7,841 nt of DNA from Fidelibacterota bacterium. GTDB taxonomy: Bacteria > Fidelibacterota > UBA2242 > JAFGTP01. A program made the translations under genes and the position numbers. Below are positions 1-7,320 of the stretch, piece by piece. The notes below the pieces were generated by a model that ran no database searches, was not told where the DNA came from, and saw only the letters and a program-made list of their open reading frames with translations. Each line of letters begins with the position of its first letter. Within the stretch, counting starts at the first letter, position 1. The DNA is taken from positions 1-7,841 of the forward strand of contig JAOZSG010000158.1 in the NCBI GenBank assembly GCA_029939785.1, written 5' to 3'.

Positions 1-1
1 C

Positions 2-2419
2 ACCTAAATAAACATTTTCAATATTTGTTTCATTGGTGTCTATGTTAATTTTGGATAATCTAATTAAATTTTGATTTAATATTTCTTTATCAACAGATTC
101 TCCAATTGCACTAATAATCATATCTGCTGGAAAGTCAATAAATTCGCCATCTATAATTTTTGGACTTCTTCGACCTGATTTGTCAGGCTCTCCCAATTTC
201 ATCTTTTGAAATTTGCATTTTCCATTTGTAAATGATACAGGAGATAATAATTCAACAAACTCAATATTTTCTTTAATAATTTCAACATATTCTTCAAAAT
301 CAGCAGGCATATATTCTTTTGTCCTTCTGTAAACTATCTTTACATTTTTTACATTAGGAATTTTTTTGGCTGCTCTGGCACAATCCATAGCAGTATTGCC
401 ACCACCAATTACCAGAACGTTTTGACCAATATTAAAATTGTTATCTTTTTTATATTGTTTCAAAAATTGTGATGCTTGGAGATAATTATCCTTCGGTATC
501 TCGAAATCAAGCCCGTAAGGAATTTCTGCTCCAATTGATAGATAGATGAATTTATATTCTTTTTTCAATGTACTTATAGAAAAATCAGAGGAACAGTTCA
601 TTTTAAATTTCACACCGGTTGATTTTATTAAATCAATATCCTGTTCAATTAAAGAATCTGCAATTCTAAAATCAGGAATAATATTTTTTATTACTCCCCC
701 GGGTTTATCATTTTTGTCAAATATAGTTACATCAAATCCTGCAAGACTGAGAAAATATCCGGCAGAAAGTCCTGATGGACCAGCTCCAATAATTGCAACT
801 TTGATTGAAGTTTTTAATTCATTTCTTTTGTTAAAAATTTTGTTTTGTTTTCGATTTTTAGTAGCAACTAATTTTAATTCTCTAATCAAAACTGCTTCAT
901 CATAATGTTGACGAGTACAATTCACCATACATTGATGGTCACAAATACTTCCTGTAATTGATGGTAGAGGATTGTTTGAGATAATTAGTTGAAAAGCCTC
1001 ATTATATTTTTTTTCGGAAAGTAATCTGATGTATCCGGGAATATCCTGCTCAATTGGACAATTTCTCACACAGGGTGCTGTTGTACAATCAAATAGAGGA
1101 AGATTTTCCTTAATTTTCATCTTATTCAAAGGTATTGAAGGTTTGTATTTTTGGATTTTAGATATTTTATTTGAGAGTATTTGTAATTTGTTACCATTCG
1201 GTGTATAAGGAATCATCATAGAGTCGATTTTTTCTGCAATTTGTTTTATTCTTGCATACCCGCCTGGCTTTAATAATGTTGTGGCGAAAGTTACAGGATA
1301 TAAACCACATTCCAGAATACCCTGAATATTAAAAAAATCTGCTCCTCCGGAAAATGATATCGGAATTTGACCTTTAAATTCATTTACTAATTTATTAGCG
1401 AGATTAATTGTTAATGGAAATAGGGATCTGCCTGACATATACATCTCTTCTCCGGGCAAATAACCACGAGTATTAACAGACGGCAGAGTATTGGAGAGTT
1501 TGATACCAAAGTGTTTCTTTTGTTCTTTGGCGAAAACAATTAAGCGTGTCAACATTTTAACCGCATCCGGATACTGCAAGTCATGAGTAAAAGATTCTTC
1601 CTTTAATTGAATTTTATCAAAACCATTATTGTCTAATAATGTTTTTACTGTTTTGTATCCGAGAAGTGTGGGATTAAGTTTTACAAAAGTGTTAAGTTGT
1701 TTCTGCTGAATTAAATATTTACAAATTGCTTCAATATCTTCAGGAGGACATCCATGCATTGTTGAAAGAGTTACAGAGTTTGAAATTGTTGTTGGGATAC
1801 TTTTTAATAGTTTTTCTGTTTTTTCTTTGCTGAAAATTTGGAGTGATGTTAATTCAACAAGAACATCAGACTTAAAACTCTCGAAATTTGATGAAGTCGA
1901 TGCGTTTTTAATATTGTCTATAAATGTATCTACTTTGTTTTCTTTGATTCCGTTTAAATCATATCCAACACTCATGTTAAAAATAAAATCACGCTCATCC
2001 GAAAATTTGAAATATTTATTCAAAATATGTAGAATAATCCATGCTTTCATATATTCATCATAAGCATCTGTAATAGATAATTCTGTAGACCATTCAGTAT
2101 TATATCCTTCTTTATAGGCTTCTATACAAGGTTTATCAAATTCCAGACTATCGAGCTTTTGAACAGTTTTTAATTCAAAAAATCTTCCACCTGTTAGATA
2201 ACTGGCAATAATGTTTTGAGCAAGTTGAGTATGAGGTCCGGCAGCAGGACCTATTAGAGTTGAACAGGGTTCATCCAGAAATGAATATTTTTGTTTTATT
2301 AATTGTGGATAGAAAAATTTATTCTTTGAAATACCAAAAATTGTTTTGTGTTTTGAATATTCTGTAAAAATCATTTCTACTAATTTATTGATATTAATGG
2401 GATACATTTTATCACTCAT
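2..2419 (-). CDS. ygfK: YgfK-family flavin/iron-sulfur oxidoreductase (putative selenate reductase subunit), partial at its C-terminus
   Basis: Reading leftward from ATG 2419-2417 there are 806 codons without a stop; the gene runs off the left edge. Family members are about 1,000 residues or slightly more, so roughly the last fifth is missing. The front half resembles the FMN-barrel part of dihydropyrimidine dehydrogenase: GPAAGPHTQLAQN (57-69), FNMSVGYDL (147-155), STMHGCPP (219-226), KLNPT (247-251), LPGEEMYMSGRSL (321-333) and ISFSGGAD (354-361). Next come cysteines 445, 450, 454 and 493, 497, 501, expected to hold two [4Fe-4S] clusters as in GltD-type proteins. The FAD site GAGPSG is at 545-550, the NAD(P)H site GGGNTAMD at 672-679 and YRRTKEYMPA at 697-706. 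The opening MSDKMYPI fits the family as I remember it and decides the start; only a weak GAAAG precedes it. In E. coli, YgfK is encoded with SsnA and a molybdenum hydroxylase and is linked to selenate reduction and anaerobic purine breakdown. It is probably a cytoplasmic electron-transfer enzyme; the reaction here is unknown. Confidence 0.93.
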   Translation of the reverse strand, partial: MSDKMYPININKLVEMIFTEYSKHKTIFGISKNKFFYPQLIKQKYSFLDEPCSTLIGPAAGPHTQLAQNIIASYLTGGRFFELKTVQKLDSLEFDKPCIEAYKEGYNTEWSTELSITDAYDEYMKAWIILHILNKYFKFSDERDFIFNMSVGYDLNGIKENKVDTFIDNIKNASTSSNFESFKSDVLVELTSLQIFSKEKTEKLLKSIPTTISNSVTLSTMHGCPPEDIEAICKYLIQQKQLNTFVKLNPTLLGYKTVKTLLDNNGFDKIQLKEESFTHDLQYPDAVKMLTRLIVFAKEQKKHFGIKLSNTLPSVNTRGYLPGEEMYMSGRSLFPLTINLANKLVNEFKGQIPISFSGGADFFNIQGILECGLYPVTFATTLLKPGGYARIKQIAEKIDSMMIPYTPNGNKLQILSNKISKIQKYKPSIPLNKMKIKENLPLFDCTTAPCVRNCPIEQDIPGYIRLLSEKKYNEAFQLIISNNPLPSITGSICDHQCMVNCTRQHYDEAVLIRELKLVATKNRKQNKIFNKRNELKTSIKVAIIGAGPSGLSAGYFLSLAGFDVTIFDKNDKPGGVIKNIIPDFRIADSLIEQDIDLIKSTGVKFKMNCSSDFSISTLKKEYKFIYLSIGAEIPYGLDFEIPKDNYLQASQFLKQYKKDNNFNIGQNVLVIGGGNTAMDCARAAKKIPNVKNVKIVYRRTKEYMPADFEEYVEIIKENIEFVELLSPVSFTNGKCKFQKMKLGEPDKSGRRSPKIIDGEFIDFPADMIISAIGESVDKEILNQNLIRLSKINIDTNETNIENVYLG

Positions 2420-2553
2420 ATTTACACTTTCATATTTAAACTTATTATCAAATGAATATGCCAACTATTAGAGAAAATGGCAAGTCATTTAACTCTAATT
2501 TGACACTAAAAACTTATTTGTTAAGAGGGGAAATTATGATAAATTATTTAGTT

Positions 2554-2561
2554 TATTTTTG
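2554..2561 (+). promoter_or_regulatory. Possible Bacteroidota-type -7 promoter element for the FemAB-like gene
   Basis: TATTTTTG matches the Bacteroidota -7 consensus TAnnTTTG exactly and ends 21 bases before the ATG at 2583. Transcription would then start about ten bases later and leave a short leader carrying the AAAAGGA ribosome site. No convincing -33 TTTG lies 19-21 bases upstream, and such short A/T-rich matches arise by chance, so support is weak. Confidence 0.25.
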
Positions 2562-2570
2562 AATATTATA

Positions 2571-2577
2571 AAAAGGA
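2571..2577 (+). promoter_or_regulatory. Ribosome binding site that fixes the FemAB-like start
   Basis: AAAAGGA ends five bases before the ATG at 2583. It lies inside the frame if the upstream in-frame TTG at 2559 were used, and that TTG has no purine-rich site at a useful distance. The ATG is therefore preferred. Confidence 0.7.
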
Positions 2578-2582
2578 TATTA

Positions 2583-3551
2583 ATGTCAATAGAATACAAG
2601 AAGTACAACTCGGCAGATGAAAAAAGATGGGATCGGTTTAATGCTAAAAGTGTAAATGGCACGATGTTTCACTCCAGAAAATTTTTATCTTATCATCCAA
2701 AAGATAGATTTAAAGATTACTCCATAGAATTTTACAAAAAGGATAAATTGTTTTCGATTTTTCCTGCAGTTGATATTGAATTTGAGGGAAAAAGAACTCT
2801 ATTTTCACATCGTGGATCAAGTTATGGCGGATTTGTTTATAATGAAGGACTTTCAATTGCTGATTCATATATCCTTGTTGATGAATTAATTGTTTTTGCA
2901 AAAGCCGAAGGTTTCGAACGAATTGCTGTAACTCTTCCTCCAATTATTTATGAACACAGGCTTTCCAACTATATGGATTTTACATTCATAAAAAGAGGAT
3001 TTACCTATTTAAAAAGAGAAGTATCGAGCGTTGTATGTATTGAAGATCATATAGATAAGAATGTAAAAAAGTTTAAGCAACCAAACAGAACAGCATTTCG
3101 TAAAGCTCAGAAACTTGGTGTTAAGATTAGAAAATCAGAAGAATATGATGTGTTTTATGATATTCTAAAACATAACCTGAAAATTCGACATAATGTTCAG
3201 CCAACTCATACATTGAAAGAACTTATTCAACTAAAAAATATGTATAAAAAGGATATCTCTTTATATGGTGCATATGTAGGCGATGAAATGGTGGCAGGAG
3301 TTGTAATGTTTGATTGCAATAAAGATGTTTCGCTGGCATTTTATATCAGTCATAAGGAATCAATGCAGGAATACCGTGGAGTTAATTTATTATTTTATCA
3401 CATAATAAATCGATGTATTGAAGATGGATATAAGTATCTTGATTTTGGGATTTTTACAGTGAATATGGAACCAAATTTTGGACTTGGTCGTTTTAAAGAA
3501 GGTTTCGGATCAAGTGGTGTTCTGAGAGATACTTTTATTCTCGATTTGTAA
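2583..3551 (+). CDS. FemAB-like / GNAT-fold transferase of a surface-glycan cluster
   Basis: The protein has 322 residues and no membrane segment or signal peptide, so it should be cytoplasmic. It looks like the FemAB/BioF2-type acyltransferases (two GNAT-like folds) that often sit in bacterial polysaccharide loci. The visible family-like parts are FHSRKFLSYHP (29-39), SYGGF (80-84), the basic helix NRTAFRKAQKLGVKI (168-182), the GNAT-like strand GDEMVAGVVMF (233-243) and the C-terminal block LDFGIFTVNMEPNFGLGRF (287-304). True FemX proteins transfer amino acids from aminoacyl-tRNA to peptidoglycan precursors. Relatives in glycan clusters are assumed to acylate or aminoacylate a sugar, but their substrates are mostly unknown. 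The start at 2583 is set by AAAAGGA five bases upstream; an in-frame TTG eight codons earlier is less likely. It heads the rightward cluster, with a 97-base gap before the flippase. Confidence 0.8.
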   Translation: MSIEYKKYNSADEKRWDRFNAKSVNGTMFHSRKFLSYHPKDRFKDYSIEFYKKDKLFSIFPAVDIEFEGKRTLFSHRGSSYGGFVYNEGLSIADSYILVDELIVFAKAEGFERIAVTLPPIIYEHRLSNYMDFTFIKRGFTYLKREVSSVVCIEDHIDKNVKKFKQPNRTAFRKAQKLGVKIRKSEEYDVFYDILKHNLKIRHNVQPTHTLKELIQLKNMYKKDISLYGAYVGDEMVAGVVMFDCNKDVSLAFYISHKESMQEYRGVNLLFYHIINRCIEDGYKYLDFGIFTVNMEPNFGLGRFKEGFGSSGVLRDTFILDL

Positions 3552-3574
3552 AAGAAAATTATTAAAGGATTGGA

Positions 3575-3664
3575 ATGCATAAAGATACTCAGGTACAGTT
3601 ATTTCAAAAACATAATGTAAGAACACTTTGGGATGAAAATCAGCAAATATGCTTAACCGTATAA
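3575..3664 (+). pseudogene. Bro-N / antirepressor-like N-terminal fragment, 29 codons
   Basis: A 29-codon frame opens with ATG 3575, five bases after the good ribosome site AAAGGA (3564-3569), and stops at TAA 3662-3664. Its core VQLFQKHNVRTLWDEN resembles the first strand of Bro-N-domain proteins (phage antirepressor or DNA-damage-inducible D type), which typically read like 'IQLF-x-x-K-x-VRT-x-WDEEQEKWYFS'. The match breaks off just where the conserved W-Y-F would follow: the frame reads QQIC, and a single base (TGC instead of TGG) would restore the tryptophan. Its last 16 bases overlap the flippase start. I read it as a leftover of a gene otherwise deleted or replaced by the glycan genes. 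Alternatively it now serves as a short leader frame that feeds ribosomes to the flippase. The similarity is recalled, not searched. Confidence 0.45.
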
Positions 3665-5091
3665 AATCACTTATAAATCAGACATTAGTATATGGTGTTG
3701 GTACTATTATGACCAGACTTGTTACTTTTATGTTACTACCTGTTTACACTAATGTAATGGAACCGGGAAAATATGGAATTGCAGCCCTTATCTTTACATT
3801 TCTCGCTTTTATGAATCATGCATATAATTATGGATTAGATTCTGCCTTCATGCGATTTTATAGCCATGAAAAAGATGATGATAAAAACAAAGTATTATCA
3901 ACCGCTGTAGGAATGGCATTGATATCCAGTTTGTTTTTTAGTGCTGTTGTTTTTTTTCTTGGAAAACCAATTTCTGAATTAGTATTATCTGATTTATCTT
4001 ATTATATATTTTTTAGATATGCCGCTATAATTTTATTTTTTGATTGTATTGCCAGAGTACCTTTTGCTTATTTGCGGCAAGAAGGAAAACCAATGGTTTT
4101 CATGGGCGTTCGGTTTATGAATGTTTTAACAACTCTTGGTTTAAACATTTATCTTGTTGGTTTTTTAAAGATGGAAATTTCCGGCATAATCTACACCAAT
4201 GTTGTTGCATCTATTATTACTGCTTTAATTTTGTATTCAATAATGTTCCAAAAAGTTAAATTTATATTTTCCGGTGAAATTGCAAAAAAATTACTGTTCT
4301 TTGGACTTCCATTTGTGCCAACAGGTTTTGCAACTGCTGCTATGGAAATGTTAAATAGAAAAATTCTGGAAAAATATTTGGGTTTTGAAGAGGTAGGTAT
4401 TTTTAGTGCGGCATATAAACTTGGAATATTTATGCTATTAATATCAACAGCTTTCTACTATGCATGGCAGCCATTTTTCTTGCGAGAAGGAAATAAAGAG
4501 GAATCACGTAAATTATTTGGTAGAGTAATGACTTATTTTGTAATGGTTACACTCGGATTCTGGATGATATTAACTCTGTTTATTCAAAATATTGCCAATA
4601 TTCATTATGGAGATATTTATCTTCTCGGATTAAAATTTCAGGAAGGTGTAAAAATTGTGCCATTTATTTTGCTTGGTTATGTATTTTTTGGTATTAATCA
4701 AGTGTTACTACCCGGTATCTATTTTGAAAATAAAACTCGCTATTTGGCAGTTGTAGCAATAATCGCGGCATTTGTAAATGTTGGTTTGAATTTTATATTA
4801 ATACCTATTTATGGTATTATGGGTCCGGGATACGCAATGATTTCGGGTTATATTATTCTAGTTTGTCTAACATATATACTCTCTCAAAAATATTTTAAAG
4901 TCCATTATGAATATGGACGAGTTTTGTTGCTTTTTGTAATATTTTTAACTGCTGGATTTGGTGTGTATTTTACTTCACCTCCATTTATAATCAAAGTTAT
5001 TATTATTATATTAGTACCGATTCTATTGAAAATATTTAAATTTTTCAAAAAAGAAGAAGTAGATACATTAAAAAGATTAATTAAAAGATAA
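3649..5091 (+). CDS. Wzx-type polysaccharide flippase (MOP/MVF superfamily)
   Basis: This 480-residue, strongly hydrophobic protein has the length and layout of O-antigen and exopolysaccharide flippases, which turn undecaprenyl-linked glycans over to the outer face of the inner membrane. By eye there are 12-14 membrane spans, near residues 11-33, 42-60, 84-104, 117-134, 152-172, 177-199, 215-232, 253-273, 293-313, 336-355, 364-386, 391-411, 423-441 and 446-466. Typical pieces are the N-terminal LVYGVGTIMTRLVTF followed by LPVYTNVMEPGKYGI, and the basic C-terminal tail KKEEVDTLKRLIKR. No clear ribosome site precedes ATG 3649. The start lies within the end of the 29-codon frame at 3575-3664, so translational coupling is plausible. 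The next gene starts eight bases after the stop, which suggests one transcript. The transported glycan cannot be deduced. Confidence 0.9.
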   Translation: MLNRIKSLINQTLVYGVGTIMTRLVTFMLLPVYTNVMEPGKYGIAALIFTFLAFMNHAYNYGLDSAFMRFYSHEKDDDKNKVLSTAVGMALISSLFFSAVVFFLGKPISELVLSDLSYYIFFRYAAIILFFDCIARVPFAYLRQEGKPMVFMGVRFMNVLTTLGLNIYLVGFLKMEISGIIYTNVVASIITALILYSIMFQKVKFIFSGEIAKKLLFFGLPFVPTGFATAAMEMLNRKILEKYLGFEEVGIFSAAYKLGIFMLLISTAFYYAWQPFFLREGNKEESRKLFGRVMTYFVMVTLGFWMILTLFIQNIANIHYGDIYLLGLKFQEGVKIVPFILLGYVFFGINQVLLPGIYFENKTRYLAVVAIIAAFVNVGLNFILIPIYGIMGPGYAMISGYIILVCLTYILSQKYFKVHYEYGRVLLLFVIFLTAGFGVYFTSPPFIIKVIIIILVPILLKIFKFFKKEEVDTLKRLIKR

Positions 5092-5099
5092 AGAATTAA

Positions 5100-6227
5100 A
5101 TGAAATCATATCCAAAAATATGTCATGTTACCGTTGGTCATAGTCCTTTGGATGATAGGATATTTTATAAAGAATGTTCAAGCCTGGCTAAGATATATGA
5201 TGATGTGACTATTATCGCTCCCAATGAAAACCAACTTGATCCAAGAAATAATGTTAGATTTATCACTTTCCCCAAAGCCGGATTATTTACTAATCTAAAA
5301 ATGGCTTATAAAAAAGCTGTTGAGGTTGATGCTGATGTTTACCATATACATGAATTTGAATTACTCCCATATGCTCTATTATTGAAATATAAATATGGTA
5401 AAAAAGTTATTCATGATGCTCATGAAACTATATATTTTTATTTTACTGAATTTTCCAGACGCTCCAGGTTTATAACAGTTCCAGTTGGTGCGATTGCTCA
5501 GGCGATCGAATGGTTTTGTTCTATATTTGTTAACCGGATTATTACTGTTACTCCCTGGGTAGCAAAAGGATTTAAACCATTCAATAAAAATCTTGATTTG
5601 ATATATAATTATCCTCTTCTCTCTCATTTTCATTTGGATAAGAATGTAGAAAAAACGAAAACTCCATTAATCCTGTATCCGGGTCAGATATCGACAGCAA
5701 GGAATATTGATATTATGGTAAGGTCAATGGTATTTGTGAAGGAAAAATTTCCCGACGCTAAGTTGTTACTTCTAGGAAACACAACACCTTGGTTTAAGAC
5801 AGATTTAGATAATATTTTAGATAAAAACGATTTGCATGATGTGGTCCAAATAAATGCACCGATTCCATATACTGAAATTCCAGATTTGATGAAATCTGCA
5901 ACAATAGGACTTGCTTCAATGGCACCTAATGAATCCTTTAAAAGATCAATTCAGATTAAACCTTTTGAATTTATGTGTGCCGGAATTCCAGTAATTGCAG
6001 CTCGGGTTCCCTCTACAGAAATTTATGTGGAAAATAGTAATGCCGGACTTTTAATTGATAATCCTACACCTAAAAATATTGCAGATGGTATTATAAAATT
6101 ACTTTCAAATCCTGCTTTAATCCAAGAAATGGGAAAGAATGGAAAGAAGGCTGTAACAGAGCAATTCAATTGGTCTAAAGAGGAAATTAAACTATACAAC
6201 ATTTATCAACAAGTTATTGAATCATGA
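5100..6227 (+). CDS. GT4-like glycosyltransferase
   Basis: This 375-residue protein has the GT-B, family-4 layout and should act at the cytoplasmic face of the inner membrane, moving a sugar from a nucleotide donor to a lipid-linked acceptor. The N-terminal Rossmann half shows HSPLDDRIFYKE (14-25), VTIIAP (36-41), DADVYHIHEFELLP (77-90) and VIHDAHET (103-110). The C-terminal donor half begins near ILYPGQIS (191-198) and contains KLLLLG (221-226) and IKPFEFMCAGIPVIA (286-300). Glu290 matches the second glutamate of the usual E-x7-E motif. The position of the first glutamate is Arg282, so this belongs to the branch with a K-x-x-E donor motif (Lys287/Glu290). It starts eight bases after the flippase stop, with only a weak AAAGA ahead, and its stop overlaps the next gene as ATGA. 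Donor and acceptor are unknown. Confidence 0.9.
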   Translation: MKSYPKICHVTVGHSPLDDRIFYKECSSLAKIYDDVTIIAPNENQLDPRNNVRFITFPKAGLFTNLKMAYKKAVEVDADVYHIHEFELLPYALLLKYKYGKKVIHDAHETIYFYFTEFSRRSRFITVPVGAIAQAIEWFCSIFVNRIITVTPWVAKGFKPFNKNLDLIYNYPLLSHFHLDKNVEKTKTPLILYPGQISTARNIDIMVRSMVFVKEKFPDAKLLLLGNTTPWFKTDLDNILDKNDLHDVVQINAPIPYTEIPDLMKSATIGLASMAPNESFKRSIQIKPFEFMCAGIPVIAARVPSTEIYVENSNAGLLIDNPTPKNIADGIIKLLSNPALIQEMGKNGKKAVTEQFNWSKEEIKLYNIYQQVIES

Positions 6228-7306
6228 AAATATTATACATATCACCTGAAAATACTGTTGGAACACTTCAATATTGGAAAAAAGCTCATGAAGCCAATGG
6301 ACATGAATGTCGTTATGTAACATTCTTTCCATCAAGTAGCGGTTATGAAGAAGATATTTGTTTGAATTTACCTTTTATTTCATCAAAAAGTAGTTACATA
6401 AAATGGCGACTTTGGTTTGTGCGAAATGTTGAGAAAAAAGAACCTTGGAAAGATATCGGCGGAAATCCTCCAGTTTGGAATCCTCCTGCATGGCAAAAAA
6501 AATTATTCAGATTAAGAGAACTATTTTGGAAACTCAAAATAAATAGAGCAATTAAAAAATATAAATTAGATGATTTTGATATAATTCATTTTGAATGGGG
6601 AACGGATTTTTATCGAAATGGTGAATTTGCTAAAAAAATGAAAAAACAGGGTAAGAAAATTGTATGTCATTATCATGGTCAGGATATGAGGAATAGAGGA
6701 GTCATTCCTGCCATGGACGAACTAAGTGACTTAAATCTTACTAATGAGTTGGACTTGACTTTTCGCCATCCTAATATCAAATATCTTTTTCTTCCCTATG
6801 ATGTGAGAGCATACTCTCCAAAAACGAAACTGAATAATCAAATTACAATATGTCATGCTACTACAAATAGAAAAGTCAAAGGTTCAGATAAAATCATTGA
6901 AGTCTGTGAAAAACTGAAAAAAACACATAATATTAAATTTATTTTTATTGAAAACATTCCTCATGAAAATGTACTTGAGTTAAAAAGTCAGGCAGACATA
7001 TATATTGATCAAATTACTGATCATGCACCTGGATACGGTATGAATTCCCTGGAATCTTTATCAATGGGTGTTGCAAGTGTAACTTATATGAATCATGATT
7101 TTGAAAAATTTGTTCCGAATCACCCTTTTATCAATGCTGATATTTCCAATCTGGAAGAAAAATTGATAGAACTAATTGAAAACAGAGAACTACTTTTGGA
7201 TTATTGTAAAAAAGGTAGAGAATGGGTTGATAAATATCATGATTATCGAAATGTTGTAAAGAAATTATATGAGTATTATGATGAAGAGTTGAATTGGTTA
7301 AAATAG
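6224..7306 (+). CDS. Divergent GT-B glycosyltransferase
   Basis: The protein has 360 residues; its ATG overlaps the previous stop by four bases (ATGA), so the two glycosyltransferases are translationally coupled. It opens with MKILYISPEN and has a GT-B plan: DIIHFEWGTDF (119-129), VCHYHGQDMRNRG (147-159), the start of the donor half at ITICHATTNRKVKGSDKI (207-224), FIFIEN (239-244), ADIYIDQI (257-264) and GYGMNSLESLSMGV (270-283). Glu277 is the expected donor-contacting glutamate; the residue eight positions before it is Pro269, not glutamate. Residues 57-110 are rich in tryptophan (61, 64, 75, 85, 90, 102), proline and lysine/arginine, which may help the enzyme sit on the membrane near its lipid-linked acceptor. 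The gene ends in a TAG inside an 18-bp tandem duplication. It resembles GT4 proteins of surface-glycan loci; the sugar is unknown. Confidence 0.82.
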   Translation: MKILYISPENTVGTLQYWKKAHEANGHECRYVTFFPSSSGYEEDICLNLPFISSKSSYIKWRLWFVRNVEKKEPWKDIGGNPPVWNPPAWQKKLFRLRELFWKLKINRAIKKYKLDDFDIIHFEWGTDFYRNGEFAKKMKKQGKKIVCHYHGQDMRNRGVIPAMDELSDLNLTNELDLTFRHPNIKYLFLPYDVRAYSPKTKLNNQITICHATTNRKVKGSDKIIEVCEKLKKTHNIKFIFIENIPHENVLELKSQADIYIDQITDHAPGYGMNSLESLSMGVASVTYMNHDFEKFVPNHPFINADISNLEEKLIELIENRELLLDYCKKGREWVDKYHDYRNVVKKLYEYYDEELNWLK

Positions 7307-7320
7307 TTGAATTGGTTAAA
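7287..7320 (+). repeat. Tandem duplication across the glycosyltransferase stop codon
   Basis: The 16 bases AGTTGAATTGGTTAAA occur at 7287-7302 and again at 7305-7320, giving an 18-bp period. The unit encodes LNWLK, and the TAG stop (7304-7306) lies at the junction. The duplication is in frame, so reading past the TAG would give LNWLN and then a further open stretch up to a TAA near 7385. Replication slippage is the simple explanation. Confidence 0.85.

Larger units (their letters stand above)
2420..2582. promoter_or_regulatory. Divergent intergenic region between ygfK and the glycan cluster
   Basis: This 163-bp AT-rich spacer must hold the promoters for both directions. An inverted repeat, TGCCA (2459-2463) and TGGCA (2478-2482), is separated by 14 bases and could be an operator or a weak hairpin. 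On the minus strand, TTGCCA, 17 bases, then CATATT is a poor sigma70-like arrangement that overlaps this repeat. On the plus strand, TTGACA (2500-2505) has no good -10 partner at the normal distance. I see no coding potential. Confidence 0.45.

Noticed and set aside
546..905. Plus-strand open frame of 119 codons
   Set aside because: It lies antisense inside the well-supported YgfK reading frame, has no ribosome site, and its sequence has no family resemblance.
1827..2063. Plus-strand open frame of 78 codons
   Set aside because: It is antisense to conserved parts of YgfK, including the FNMSVGYDL block, and is a by-product of that coding sequence.
2559..2582. TTG at 2559 as the start of the FemAB-like protein
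   Set aside because: The ribosome site AAAAGGA at 2571-2577 is placed correctly for ATG 2583, and the TTG has none.
2710..2943. Minus-strand open frame of 77 codons
   Set aside because: It is antisense to the FemAB-like gene, low in complexity and without a start signal.
4044..4259. Second-frame plus-strand open frame of 71 codons
   Set aside because: It lies wholly inside the flippase in another frame; its Cys/Phe-rich composition is the usual artefact of shifted membrane-protein codons.
5379..5633. Minus-strand open frame of 84 codons
   Set aside because: It is antisense to the first glycosyltransferase, without a start signal or recognisable motif.
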